Assembly: GCA_002687025.1 (NCBI GenBank)
Contig: NYZG01000379.1
Coordinates: 1-17,813 of the forward strand
Direction: 5' to 3'
Source of the DNA: Candidatus Poribacteria bacterium
GTDB lineage: Bacteria; Poribacteria; WGA-4E; GCA-2687025
Length of the DNA: 17,813 nt
The position numbers and the translations under genes were made by a program. Positions 7,805 to 15,880 of this stretch are shown one piece after another. Under the pieces are notes generated by a model. That model was not told the origin of the DNA. It made no database searches and worked only from the letters and a program-made list of their open reading frames with translations. Numbering within the stretch: position 1 is the first letter of the stretch; each line of letters starts with the position of its first letter.

Positions 7805-9469
7805 CTAGCTGTCGACGGATGGAATCACCGGGGGTTGGTGTTCCCTGTTGCTGCCGTGGGTGATGTGGATCACCTGGCGTGGTTCGTAGTCGATGTTGGC
7901 ATCGTCGAATGCCTGCTTGATCTGCTGGCGAAGCACGAGCCTGACTTCGTAGTCGCAGGCCGGCTTCACCCGGGTCACTGTGTGAAAGATCACGTCCGCC
8001 TCTTCGAAGTCCTCGACTCCGTACACCTTCGTCGCCACGAGAATGTCATCTCGATCTTGGTGTACATCCTGTCCCACGGCCTCGATGATCTCGGTCACTT
8101 GGCGCACGTCGACCTCGTACCCCACGGTTACGGACACGATCGCATTCACGTACTCCCGTGAATGGCTGGAGACCACACGAATCTCGCCATTGGGAATCGC
8201 GTGTAGAACCCCGCCGCGGTCCCGAACCTTGGTGATACGCACTCCTACCTCCTCGACATAGCCCTCTACGTCCGCGCACTCGATGTAGTCGCCGACGAAG
8301 AACATCCCCTCGAAGAAGATGAAGAACCCAGACGCGAGGTCCGACACGAGCTTCTGTGCCCCAAGGCCGACTGTGACACCGAGGATTCCTGCGCCTGCCA
8401 ACAGGGGCGTGGGGTCTATCCCGATCCGCCCCATAGTCATCACGATCGCTGCGAAGTAGACGGTGTATCGCAGCAAACTGACGATGAGTGGCGCCAAGGT
8501 CTGGCGGCTGCGATCACCCCTATCGCCGGCTTCGTCGGCGTCAGGGAGGAAGAAGCTGTTGATGAGGAACGTGAGCACCTCCACGACCACGCGGCTGATG
8601 AAGAATATGGCGATGAGCTGCGCCGCGATGTCCGCCAAGTTCGTCAGCCATAGATCCGGGTTCACCTGTCGGAGGAACCAGCTGCTGATGCCCACATAGA
8701 TGAAGTACTCAATGCAGCGCTTCGTGAGGGGAGCGAGGTGCTCCATGTGCTTTATGTATTGGAACGGCGTTAGCACGGTTGCGAGCAGGTCGGAGAAGTC
8801 GTACAGCGCGTCCACGACAACGTGGGCAATGCGCGCCAGAAGCAGTCCAACGGGGAGAGCTACGATGCCGCTTGCTAGTATCCACCCGTACGTCCGCACG
8901 CTTGCCGGTGGCGTGAAGACTGTTGTCGCTAGCAGCAGGACGCCTATGGTGATGGTGTAGCGCAGCAGCTGGCGAACACGGTGGATGACATCGGAAATCC
9001 GCGAGTGGTACTTCTCGATCTGGTCAATGACGCATACACGACGGTCGGCGAGATTGAGCAGCCGCTGGCCGACGACGTTGATGACCACGCCCACGACGAT
9101 GAGGGCGACAACTTTCGCGATGCCCACGATCGCTGCCACGGGGTCTACGCTCTGCAGGCGTAGGAGCCCGGCTTGTGCAATCTCCCGGGAGTCCATGTCC
9201 AGAAGCGTCAGCGTCACGTTGCCGACGAACAGCAGGCCACCCAACAGCACTACACCTATGCGGCTACCTCTCTTGCGCTGCCTTTCGAACGCCTCAGCGG
9301 CGCCCGTGAACCTGGCGGCGAAAGGTAACGCGAGGATCTTCCTTACGCCTCGCGCCATCACGCCCGCGCCAATTGCGAACAGGAGCAAGACAGAGAACAA
9401 CTCAATGACGAAGACGATGCCATTGGTGACGGCGAGATGTACGATGCCATCGCTGATAGGTGGGCCCAT
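7805..9469 (-). CDS. MscS-family mechanosensitive ion channel (long form)
   Basis: This inner-membrane protein of 554 residues would open under membrane tension to release solutes on osmotic downshock. The conserved pore and beta-domain signature is at 355-430: LLAGAGILGVTVGLGAQKLV with DLASGFFIFFEG after it, then GDYIECADVEGYVEEVGVRIT and LHAIPNGEI. The C-terminal alpha/beta cytoplasmic domain runs to about 535. Upstream there are about seven or eight further hydrophobic segments (roughly 15-37, 71-92, 111-134, 168-187, 195-215, 250-267, 278-305, 325-347). It is therefore a larger paralogue than the classic 286-residue, three-helix MscS. The C-terminal tail is hydrophilic. GAGGAG about 8 nt upstream supports ATG 9469. 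It reads in the same direction as the MBL-hemerythrin gene, but a 205-bp gap with its own candidate promoter separates them. Confidence 0.93.
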   Translation of the reverse strand: MGPPISDGIVHLAVTNGIVFVIELFSVLLLFAIGAGVMARGVRKILALPFAARFTGAAEAFERQRKRGSRIGVVLLGGLLFVGNVTLTLLDMDSREIAQAGLLRLQSVDPVAAIVGIAKVVALIVVGVVINVVGQRLLNLADRRVCVIDQIEKYHSRISDVIHRVRQLLRYTITIGVLLLATTVFTPPASVRTYGWILASGIVALPVGLLLARIAHVVVDALYDFSDLLATVLTPFQYIKHMEHLAPLTKRCIEYFIYVGISSWFLRQVNPDLWLTNLADIAAQLIAIFFISRVVVEVLTFLINSFFLPDADEAGDRGDRSRQTLAPLIVSLLRYTVYFAAIVMTMGRIGIDPTPLLAGAGILGVTVGLGAQKLVSDLASGFFIFFEGMFFVGDYIECADVEGYVEEVGVRITKVRDRGGVLHAIPNGEIRVVSSHSREYVNAIVSVTVGYEVDVRQVTEIIEAVGQDVHQDRDDILVATKVYGVEDFEEADVIFHTVTRVKPACDYEVRLVLRQQIKQAFDDANIDYEPRQVIHITHGSNREHQPPVIPSVDS

Positions 9470-9526
9470 CGCATCGGCTCCTCAAGTGGGTTCCGGCGTG
9501 GAATGCTTCATGTTTCTGTGCCAAGC

Positions 9527-9912
9527 CTAGAGAGAGCCAAGGCTCTCTCCAGACGTTTGCCCCTGGGCCCGCCCTGCCGCTCCCTGCCCGTAACTCCGCC
9601 GGAGCTCTACTGAGGTAAGGAGTGCCGGCAGACTGTGCGGTCGCTCGTGGTTGTGGTTCTCGCGCCACATGTTCGCCAGCGCCAGCGCTTCCCTCACGCC
9701 GGCGAATACCTCCCGGGGCAGGAAGCCATCACGAAGACGGCTATGGCGCGTCTCTGCGTAGGCGTTCTCCCAGGGAGACCTGGCGTGACGTACAGCGTGT
9801 CGACCGGACCCGCCCGCTGCCGGTTCCGAATCGCTCGGGCGATGAACCCTGGGCCGCTATCACTCCAGATGCAAGCGGAAGAACCATCGCACATGAACTG
9901 CTCCCGCGGCAT
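9527..9912 (-). pseudogene. IS3-family transposase OrfB remnant (rve/DDE domain, C-terminal part)
   Basis: The C-terminal half of an IS3 integrase-type transposase survives in pieces. One frame reads WSDSGPGFIARAI then VDTLYVTPG, which corresponds to the second catalytic Asp region. A missing base near 9769-9774 shifts the frame, after which ENAYAE, RLRDGFLPREVFAGV and WRENHNHERPHS follow, carrying the catalytic Glu. A second shift after HERPHS separates the usual TPAE tail, visible as APAELRA in another frame. The N-terminal part with the first Asp is absent. It is not functional. Confidence 0.8.
9530..9549. repeat. Perfect 9-bp inverted repeat upstream of the MscS-type gene
   Basis: GAGAGAGCC, AA, GGCTCTCTC: two perfect 9-nt arms with a 2-nt spacer, 60 nt upstream of the channel start and just outside the left end of the decayed insertion sequence. 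No T-run follows on either strand. The compact dyad fits an operator for a dimeric regulator better than a terminator. The role is inferred. Confidence 0.45.
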
Positions 9913-10222
9913 GGCGACAGCCCCTGCGGCGTGATGCCGCGTCGGGTACTCTGTGGGCCTAGAGCTCGAGGAGTAGGGAGCCTCGAGTGATGGCCGATTC
10001 GGATGCCCGGATTGCCAAAGGCGAGGTTCGCCGACGGTAGTAGGTCTGCTTGCCGAGGCCGATCTGGCGACACCCCCCGCCGATCGCGGAACCCGTCGTC
10101 TGAGCCGCTTCGGCTCCTCGCAGTTTGTGCACGATCTGCTCGGGCCTAAGCCCTATCCTCGCCACAGTAAGTCTCCTTCATGCCTCGGAGACACTTGGCC
10201 CGGTCTAGGGGCCAAACCACAC
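9555..10222 (-). mobile_element. Decayed IS3-family insertion sequence
   Basis: The segment carries recognisable remains of IS3-family OrfA and OrfB on the minus strand. The right end reads inward on the minus strand as TGTGGTTTGGCCCCTAGACC (10221-10202). A degenerate match, GTTTGCCCCTGGGCCCGCCC, reads inward from the left on the plus strand at 9555-9574, as expected of terminal inverted repeats (about 15 matches in 20, with gaps). The total of roughly 0.67 kb is about half of a normal IS3 element, so an internal deletion has occurred. No flanking target duplication was recognised. Exact ends are uncertain. Confidence 0.65.
9959..10165 (-). pseudogene. IS3-family OrfA remnant (truncated HTH protein)
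   Basis: The first 46 codons from a GTG at 10165 read like the helix-turn-helix start of IS3 OrfA: LRPEQIVHKLRGAE, then CRQIGLGKQTYYRRR. AAGGAG lies 7 nt upstream. After TYYRRR the similarity stops; the frame runs through unrelated codons to a stop at 9959. The leucine zipper of OrfA and the start of OrfB are deleted. The HTH alone might still be made, but no function is expected. Confidence 0.75.
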
Positions 10223-10248
10223 CGTTGGCTGCGTGAGCGACCGGGCCG

Positions 10249-11781
10249 CTAGTCGCGGGAAAGCCGGTCGAGGCTGCGGTACTGGATCGCCTCGGCGATG
10301 TGCGTTCCGTTGATCTGCTCGCCGTCGTCCAGGTCCGCGATGGTTCGCGCGACTTTCAGGATGCGGTCGTGGCCGCGGGCGCTGAGGAGAAGCTGGTCCA
10401 TCGCGGTGGCCAGGAGCGTTTCGGCGGCCTCGTCGAGATCGCAGTAGCGGCGCACGTCACGCGCTTCCATCATCGCGTTGCAGTGCGTCGGGCTGCTTGC
10501 GTATCGCTGCTTCTGGACGTCACGCGCCGCCTGCACGCGTTTGCGCGTCGTGGCCGACGGCTCGCCGGTCGCGCCGTCGCGCAGTTGCTCATAGGGGACG
10601 CTGGGCACTTCGATGTGCAGGTCGATCCTGTCCAGCAGCGGCCCGGACATCTTCGAGTGGTATCGCCGCACCTGCGACGGCGCGCAACGGCAGCGGCTGG
10701 ACGCGTCACCCAGGAAGCCGCACGGACACGGATTCATTGCGGCGACCACCATCGCGCGGGCCGGAAACGTCAGCGAGCCCCACACGCGGGCGATGGTCGT
10801 CGTGCCGTTCTCCAACGGCTGACGCAGCGCTTCGAGGGCGTTTCTTGGGTACTCCGGCAGCTCGTCCATGAACAGGACGCCGTTGTGCGCCAGGCTGATT
10901 TCGCCGGGCCCGGGCGTCCGCCCGCCTCCCACGAGTCCAGCTAGAGAAACCGTGTGGTGTGGATCGCGAAACGGTCTGCGCGTGATGAGCGGCTCTTCGG
11001 GAGCCAACACCCCGGCGACGGAGTGGATCTTCGTCGCCTCGAACGCCTCGTCGAGCGTCATGTCCGGCAGGATCGACGGCAGTCGTCGTGCGAGCATCGT
11101 CTTGCCGGAACCGGGCGGGCCGAGCATGAGGATGTTGTGACCGCCCGCCGCGGCGACCTCCAGGGCGCGCTTCGCGCTTTCCTGGCCCTTCACGTCGGCG
11201 AGGTCGAGATGGCCGTCGCGCGCCTCGCTGAAGAGGGCGTCGATGTCCACGCGCGTCGGCTGCAGTGTGGCCGGGTTCGCGAGGTGTTCCGCCGCCTCGG
11301 AGAGCGTCGCGGCGCCGTACACGTCCACGCCTTCGATGACCGCGGCTTCCTCGGCGTTCTGCTTGGGAACCAGGAGCGATGTGATCCCGTGCGCCTTCGC
11401 GTCCGCGGCGATGGCGACCGTCCCACGCACGGGCCGCAGGCTTCCATCCAGGGACAGTTCGCCCAATACGAGCGTCTTCTCGCCCGCGCCGGACGGGATC
11501 TGCTCCGATGCCCCGAGGATCGCCAGCGCGATCCCGAGATCGAACGCGGCGCCCTCCTTGCGGACATCGGCGGGAGCGAGATTGACGGTGATCTTCTTGG
11601 GCGGGACGGCGAACCCGGAGTTCCGCATCGCCGCCGCGACGCGGTCCCGGCTTTCGCGAACGGCCCCGTCCGGCAGGCCGACGATGTTGAGCGCGGGCAG
11701 GCCGTTAGCGGTGTCGGCCTCGATCTGCACGAGGTAGGCGTCAACGCCGAACACGGCGCTGCTCTGCACGACTGCTACCAT
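10249..11781 (-). CDS. comM: ComM/YifB-type Mg-chelatase-like AAA+ ATPase
   Basis: The product has 510 residues, the normal length for this family. ComM is a hexameric helicase that promotes branch migration during natural transformation; the role in non-competent bacteria is unclear. The N-terminal Lon-protease-like ChlI domain (about 1-170) is followed by an Mg-chelatase AAA+ core with Walker A GPPGSGKT (221-228), Walker B GVLFMDE (301-307), NPCPCG (350-355) and a C-x-C pair (364-366) typical of YifB proteins. The C-terminal lid has SARGHDRILKVARTIADL (467-484). An ATG 54 nt further upstream is in frame, but AAGGA placed 4 nt before 11781 and the family start MVAVVQS(S/A) favour 11781. The protein looks intact. 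It is the first gene upstream of the decayed insertion sequence. Confidence 0.95.
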   Translation of the reverse strand: MVAVVQSSAVFGVDAYLVQIEADTANGLPALNIVGLPDGAVRESRDRVAAAMRNSGFAVPPKKITVNLAPADVRKEGAAFDLGIALAILGASEQIPSGAGEKTLVLGELSLDGSLRPVRGTVAIAADAKAHGITSLLVPKQNAEEAAVIEGVDVYGAATLSEAAEHLANPATLQPTRVDIDALFSEARDGHLDLADVKGQESAKRALEVAAAGGHNILMLGPPGSGKTMLARRLPSILPDMTLDEAFEATKIHSVAGVLAPEEPLITRRPFRDPHHTVSLAGLVGGGRTPGPGEISLAHNGVLFMDELPEYPRNALEALRQPLENGTTTIARVWGSLTFPARAMVVAAMNPCPCGFLGDASSRCRCAPSQVRRYHSKMSGPLLDRIDLHIEVPSVPYEQLRDGATGEPSATTRKRVQAARDVQKQRYASSPTHCNAMMEARDVRRYCDLDEAAETLLATAMDQLLLSARGHDRILKVARTIADLDDGEQINGTHIAEAIQYRSLDRLSRD

Positions 11782-11821
11782 GGAGTCCTTCGTTCGGGCG
11801 CCGTGGATTCGAGCGTCGCAC

Positions 11822-11832
11822 AGTCTAGCATA
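11822..11832 (-). promoter_or_regulatory. Candidate -10 region for the ComM gene
   Basis: On the minus strand TGTATGCTAGACT contains two overlapping -10-like hexamers, TATGCT (11832-11827, with an extended TG before it) and TAGACT (11827-11822). They lie 41-51 nt upstream of the start in a 171-bp gap. No convincing -35 was found. Confidence 0.3.
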
Positions 11833-11952
11833 CATCAGCCGCCCGCGGGCGAGTCAGGCGAATCAGAAGGCCGGCCATGGGGGCGCTCCGAGCCTCATAC
11901 GGCGTGCCTCGGCCGCCATCGGGACTGCCGGCGGCTACGTTGAGCCGGAAGC

Positions 11953-12741
11953 CTACGCGTACCGGCCGGCGTGGGCGCCAATGTCCTCCAGCGGGAACAG
12001 CCGCTGCCCGTCTTCAGAGAGGCCGTCGTACGTCGCCTGAGGGATGCCGATGGGCGGGTAGCTCGTGCGCAGCCAGTGGCGCGCGTGGATCATCGCCATG
12101 TTTGGGCGCGGGGCGCCGGAGCGGTTCGGAGTGCCGCGATGCCACATGCGGATATCGCGGATCAGCAGCGACCCGCGCGGCATGATGCACGGCCTCGAGT
12201 CCATCGACTCGGCGAGCTCGAGCATGTTCGCGTCCTCTGGCATCAGGTGCGTCCCGCCCGGCCATATCTCGACGGGGCCGTTGTCCTCCCGGAAGTCCAC
12301 CAACGGGACGTTCAGCACGACGGCGAACGTTGGCGGCGCCACCGGCATGCCCGGGAACAGGCGATGTATGTCCGAGTGCACCGCCTGGTATTCCGAGCCC
12401 GGCATCGGAGTATCGGACGCGAAGTACTGGCACACGCAGTCATCGCCAAGAAGCGCCCTGATGACCGGCAGCGCGAACGGGCTGGTCACGATATGCGGCG
12501 CGCTGAACGGAGGGGCGAACGGTAGATGCATCTGATACCGATTCGCGCCCCGGTTCTGGTCCGTGGAGTCGGTGTGTCTGCGGAACAGGCGCATGAAGTT
12601 CTCGTGCAGTTCGTCGACGACATCGCCGGGCAGCACGCCCTCGAACACGACGTAGCCGTTCACACGCACCTGCTCCACGGCCAGGCGCAACGTCGCCGGG
12701 TCGAGGGCGCTTGCGTCGAGTTCGGCCTGTGTGAGTCGCAT
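11953..12741 (-). CDS. PhyH-family Fe(II)/2-oxoglutarate dioxygenase
   Basis: The product has 262 residues and resembles phytanoyl-CoA dioxygenase family proteins, which hydroxylate small molecules using Fe(II), O2 and 2-oxoglutarate. The cupin-type iron site is visible: HSD (H122, D124) after GSEYQAV, and the distal histidine H201 in RDIRMWHRGTPNRS. R207 or R212 could bind the co-substrate. FEDNGP-like REDNGPVEIWPGGTH (151-165) is the usual strand before the core. The start is 6 bp after the stop of the oxidoreductase gene, with AGGGAG overlapping that junction, so the two genes are almost certainly one transcript and coupled in translation. The substrate is unknown; the partner suggests a sugar, polyol or related natural product rather than phytanoyl-CoA. 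Confidence 0.9.
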   Translation of the reverse strand: MRLTQAELDASALDPATLRLAVEQVRVNGYVVFEGVLPGDVVDELHENFMRLFRRHTDSTDQNRGANRYQMHLPFAPPFSAPHIVTSPFALPVIRALLGDDCVCQYFASDTPMPGSEYQAVHSDIHRLFPGMPVAPPTFAVVLNVPLVDFREDNGPVEIWPGGTHLMPEDANMLELAESMDSRPCIMPRGSLLIRDIRMWHRGTPNRSGAPRPNMAMIHARHWLRTSYPPIGIPQATYDGLSEDGQRLFPLEDIGAHAGRYA

Positions 12742-12747
12742 GGCTCC

Positions 12748-13809
12748 CTATTCGGGCATATCCGCGGTGGTTGTCAGCTCGACCGTCTTGCCGATGCTCC
12801 CCGCCTCGAGGCCGGCGAGCAACACTTCGGTGACGTGCCGGGCTGTCCAGGCGTTCTCGACGGGCGGCTGTATCCCTCGGGCAATGCAGTCGTGCCAGTG
12901 CTCGTGCAGATCGCCGACGCCCTCCGTAAGCTCCACGGGCTCCGTGGCGACCGGCGCCATCTCACGGGTGTAGGACGTCGGCGTGTACTTGGTGACTGAG
13001 GCGCCGTCCTCGCCGGGGCCCATGAACTTCCCGGCCGTCCCGTGGATGCGGAACATCGTCGTCCGCGCGGGGTCGCACCAGCTCGTTTCCGCCGTCACGA
13101 CGGCGCCATTCTCCATCTGGCAGATCAGCGTGGCGACATCGTCGAGTTCGGTCGGCTTGTCGAACGTGGTCACCATCGCGGCGACGCGCTTCACGGTGCC
13201 GAGCACGGCCACGACCTTACTCGCGGCATAGACACCCATGTCGAACAGAGCGCCGACGCTCGCCCTCTTGGCGTCGAAGAACCACAGGTCTTCGTCAGTC
13301 TCGCCGAAGATGTCGCGGATCTCGGCGTAGTAGATCTCAGGGCCGCCGTGGCTGTGCCGGAAGTTCCCGCCGGACACCTTGCCGATCACGCCCTCTTTGC
13401 ACAGCTTACGCAGCGTGTATTCCGCGCTCCCGAAGTGCGGCATGCACTGCACGGTGCGGTCGGTCTTCTCGACGGCGGCGACGAAGGCGTTCGCCTCGTC
13501 CATATCGCCCGTGAGCGGCTTCTGCATAAGGACGTGCTTGCCCGCTTCGATGGCGGCGATGCCCCACGACACATGCAGCGGGTGCGGCGTGCCGATAAGG
13601 ACCGCGTCGATGGAATCGTCGGCGATGACGTCGTCGTAGCTCTGCGTCCAATTCGATATATCGAACTGTTCACAGAGCTGCGTAAGCCGACGCTCCTTCC
13701 GGCCGCTGACCAGGCGTAGCTCGAAATCGTCGTTCCTGGCCAGGTCCGGCAGATGCAAGCGAGCGACGATCCCCCCGGCGCCGATGACGCCAATACGCAC
13801 TTTGGACAT
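12748..13809 (-). CDS. Gfo/Idh/MocA-family NAD(P)-dependent oxidoreductase
   Basis: The product has 353 residues. The N-terminal Rossmann domain (1-120) has the dinucleotide motif IGVIGAGGIVARLH (6-19), an acceptor region LVSGRKERR and TPHPLHV (74-80). The usual EKP is MQKP here: the catalytic-site lysine (K97) is kept, while the preceding Glu is Gln. The C-terminal domain (about 125-340) has ASVGALFDMGVYAASKV (183-199), where the family histidine after DxG is replaced by Tyr (Y193), as in some glucose-fructose oxidoreductase-like members. The reaction is probably oxidation or reduction of a sugar or inositol-like alcohol in the cytosol. GGAGG 5 nt upstream of ATG 13809 makes this the start rather than the in-frame ATG at 13821, which overlaps the ribosome site. 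First gene of a two-gene unit with the PhyH dioxygenase. Confidence 0.92.
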   Translation of the reverse strand: MSKVRIGVIGAGGIVARLHLPDLARNDDFELRLVSGRKERRLTQLCEQFDISNWTQSYDDVIADDSIDAVLIGTPHPLHVSWGIAAIEAGKHVLMQKPLTGDMDEANAFVAAVEKTDRTVQCMPHFGSAEYTLRKLCKEGVIGKVSGGNFRHSHGGPEIYYAEIRDIFGETDEDLWFFDAKRASVGALFDMGVYAASKVVAVLGTVKRVAAMVTTFDKPTELDDVATLICQMENGAVVTAETSWCDPARTTMFRIHGTAGKFMGPGEDGASVTKYTPTSYTREMAPVATEPVELTEGVGDLHEHWHDCIARGIQPPVENAWTARHVTEVLLAGLEAGSIGKTVELTTTADMPE

Positions 13810-14018
13810 GCATGCCTCCATATCCCTGAAAAACGTGGGCGTGAAGTGAGATCAGGGTATGAGATGTCCCGTACGCGGGCAAGACAGGACAGCGAGACCG
13901 CGCGTCCACCGACCGTTGACCGGCGTGATCTGCGATGGGCGAGGGCGCAGTACGACACGGGCAGCGCCCCGGCGTAGACGCCTCGGCGGCATCCCATGCG
14001 GGCGCCGGGACAGCTCGC

Positions 14019-15155
14019 CTAGCGGCGGAAGTCCCAGCGGCCGGCTTCGGTTTCCCCGTCGATGCGACAGTTGTCGACGATCAGACCGACCCAGGGGCCG
14101 ACATTGGTGGGATTGGCCCGGTCGGCGTATTGACCGACTAGCCGGTCATCCTCCCGACGCGCCTCAATGAGGTAGACGGTCCCGTCGGCTTCGAACGGGT
14201 GGCGTATGTAGACGCGGTTCTCGATCTGCCCGATGCGCGCGGAGCCTCGGTAGACCTCGCCGTCCACGTATGTTCCCCACGACCACAGCCCGTTCAGGGA
14301 GTCGGATACGTCTCCGACATCGGCCTTGGACCACGCCTCCGCGTTTATGTCAGTGTCGGAGCCGTTGACCGTGGCTATCTGAGCAAACGCCGCGTTCTCG
14401 GGCCCGTCGGGATTGGGTGGGTCGAACTTCTCGCCAAACGGATTCCGGTACCCGTCGGACGATGGCAGCGCCGCTCGATACGCCCCATACGCCGGGGCGC
14501 GCTGAGCCGCCGTCGTCAGGTAGCGCAGCAAGCCCGCCTGGGCCAGCCGCGTCTCGGCCAGTTTCGCCGTCGCGGACACGTCGTCGTCTCCTACGCTCAG
14601 CTGCCGGAACATCCGCCTCACTACCGCATCGTCGCCACGGGACGAGACGAGCTCCAGGCACCGGTTGTATTCGGACACCAGTGCGGCGAGAGCGCCAGCG
14701 TCCTCGCCGCCCAAGTCGAGTTGCGATGTGTCTTCAATCTGTTCGCCGAGGTTCTCCAGTAGAGCGATCGCGCCGGCCGCCTCGGATTGCGCTCGATCCG
14801 CCTTCGTCCCCACGCCACCCTCCAGGATCGTTTTCACCTGTCTCACGGCCATGGCGACCTCGGACATCTTGACGACGCGCGGATGATGTCCGACGGCTCC
14901 CTCCTGCGCGCGCTCAACCAGGAACTGGTCCCCAAGCGGCTCGATATCGGACATGGGCGTGAGCAACGGGTGGTCGAAGAGCGATTTCGCCATCGACAGG
15001 TAGCGATTGTACGTGTCCACGATGAAGTCGCCCAGCAGTACCGGGTCGGCAATCGTCTGATCGTGGCCCAGGCTCTGCGTGTGGTGCAGGCACGCGTCCA
15101 GCTCGCTCTCGAGGGTGGTCAGGAGAGCTGTCAGAGTCGCTATGTCCGGCTGCAT
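14019..15155 (-). CDS. Unrecognised soluble protein cotranscribed with an ECF sigma factor
   Basis: The product has 378 residues and no family I recognise. Residues 1-215 are helix-rich and acidic with few aromatics (segments such as LTALLTTLESELDACLHH and LVERAQEGAVGHH). A proline- and asparagine-rich stretch (about 240-262, around FDPPNPDGPENAAF) leads to a beta-rich C-terminus (288-378): GLWSWGTYVDGEVYRGSARI, IENRVYIRHPF, GTVYLIEARREDDRLVGQYA and a final WDFRR, suggestive of a small barrel. No signal peptide, membrane segment or zinc-binding anti-sigma motif (HxxxCxxC) is seen. GAGAGG 7 nt before ATG 15155 supports the start. It begins 19 bp after the sigma factor stop. It may be the sigma factor's regulator or main target; that is inference from position only. 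Confidence 0.82.
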   Translation of the reverse strand: MQPDIATLTALLTTLESELDACLHHTQSLGHDQTIADPVLLGDFIVDTYNRYLSMAKSLFDHPLLTPMSDIEPLGDQFLVERAQEGAVGHHPRVVKMSEVAMAVRQVKTILEGGVGTKADRAQSEAAGAIALLENLGEQIEDTSQLDLGGEDAGALAALVSEYNRCLELVSSRGDDAVVRRMFRQLSVGDDDVSATAKLAETRLAQAGLLRYLTTAAQRAPAYGAYRAALPSSDGYRNPFGEKFDPPNPDGPENAAFAQIATVNGSDTDINAEAWSKADVGDVSDSLNGLWSWGTYVDGEVYRGSARIGQIENRVYIRHPFEADGTVYLIEARREDDRLVGQYADRANPTNVGPWVGLIVDNCRIDGETEAGRWDFRR

Positions 15156-15174
15156 GTCGGTCCCTCTCGGTGCG

Positions 15175-15732
15175 TCAGTTCGGGTAGCCGTTGATGTCGG
15201 CGGCGTTGCGCAGCGTCTCGCGGGCCTTGCGGATTCGCCAGCGAATCGTCGTCTCGGGCAGCTCCAGGAAGTCCACGATCTGCTTCACGGCCAGGCCTTC
15301 GAAGTAGTGCAGTTCGATGACAGCGCGTTGCCCCTCGGGCAGGGCGTCGATCCTTTTCCGCAGCAATGTGCGCAGTTCGCGTCCCTCCACGCTTGCGTGG
15401 GACGAGGGCGCCGTTGGGTGTTCGCATTCCGGTAGCGAATCGAGCGGCCGAGTCGGCTTCGCCCGCCGTAGGGTCGCGTAGCAGGCGTTGTAGGTGATGG
15501 TGCGCAACCAACCGACGAACTTCGTCCGGTCCCGCAGCGACGGGAGGTTCTCGTAAACCTGCAAGAACACCTCTTGCCGGATGTCCTCCGCGGCCTCATG
15601 GCAGCACACCACGCTATGCGCGATGCCGAACACCAGGCGATCGTAGCGAAGCCACAACTGCGACAGGGCCACTCGGCTCCCTTGCAGGTGGCGTTCGATC
15701 AGGTCGGCGGCATCGCACGTCTTGTCGGCCAT
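15175..15732 (-). CDS. ECF-type RNA polymerase sigma factor
   Basis: The product has 185 residues, the size of a group 4 (extracytoplasmic function) sigma factor that directs RNA polymerase to a small regulon. Region 2 spans about 20-90, with AAEDIRQEVFLQVYENL (47-63) for core binding and KFVGWLRTITYNACYATLRR (71-90) for -10 recognition. Region 4 spans about 118-176: LLRKRIDALPEGQRAVIELH, then EGLAVKQIVDFLELPETTIR with RWRIRKARETL as the helix-turn-helix. There is no extra C-terminal domain. The frame stays open 63 codons further upstream, but that stretch is Arg/Pro-rich, is not sigma-like and overlaps a terminator, so the ATG at 15732 (AAGGA 10 nt upstream) is chosen. No membrane anti-sigma gene is adjacent. 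Confidence 0.92.
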   Translation of the reverse strand: MADKTCDAADLIERHLQGSRVALSQLWLRYDRLVFGIAHSVVCCHEAAEDIRQEVFLQVYENLPSLRDRTKFVGWLRTITYNACYATLRRAKPTRPLDSLPECEHPTAPSSHASVEGRELRTLLRKRIDALPEGQRAVIELHYFEGLAVKQIVDFLELPETTIRWRIRKARETLRNAADINGYPN

Positions 15733-15880
15733 TCGAGCAGTGTCCTTGGCGCATACAAGAACATGGATGCGGGTCAGGTGGAAAGTTGGAGTGGGAAATC
15801 GTCGGATGGCGTTGACGCGCCTGTCCGGCCGGCTTGGCGCGCCGGCCCAACGCGCGTGCCGCATCCGATCCAACGCCCAT

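Noticed and set aside
2697..9480. Same 15-mer CCATCGCATCGGCTC near 2695-2709 and 9466-9480
   Set aside because: One exact 15-nt match in 18 kb of GC-rich DNA is not far from chance, and one copy overlaps the channel start codon; no third copy was seen.
9622..9990. Plus-strand open frames across the insertion remnant
   Set aside because: They have no similarity to known proteins, while the minus strand carries the clear transposase pieces.
11781..11835. Upstream ATG giving ComM 18 extra residues
   Set aside because: The extra residues are not family-like, cover the candidate -10 region, and a ribosome site fits the 11781 start.
10954..11943. Plus-strand open frame of 329 codons opposite the ComM gene
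   Set aside because: It is a shadow of the ComM gene: Arg/Gly-rich, no domain, and the opposite strand has all AAA+ motifs.
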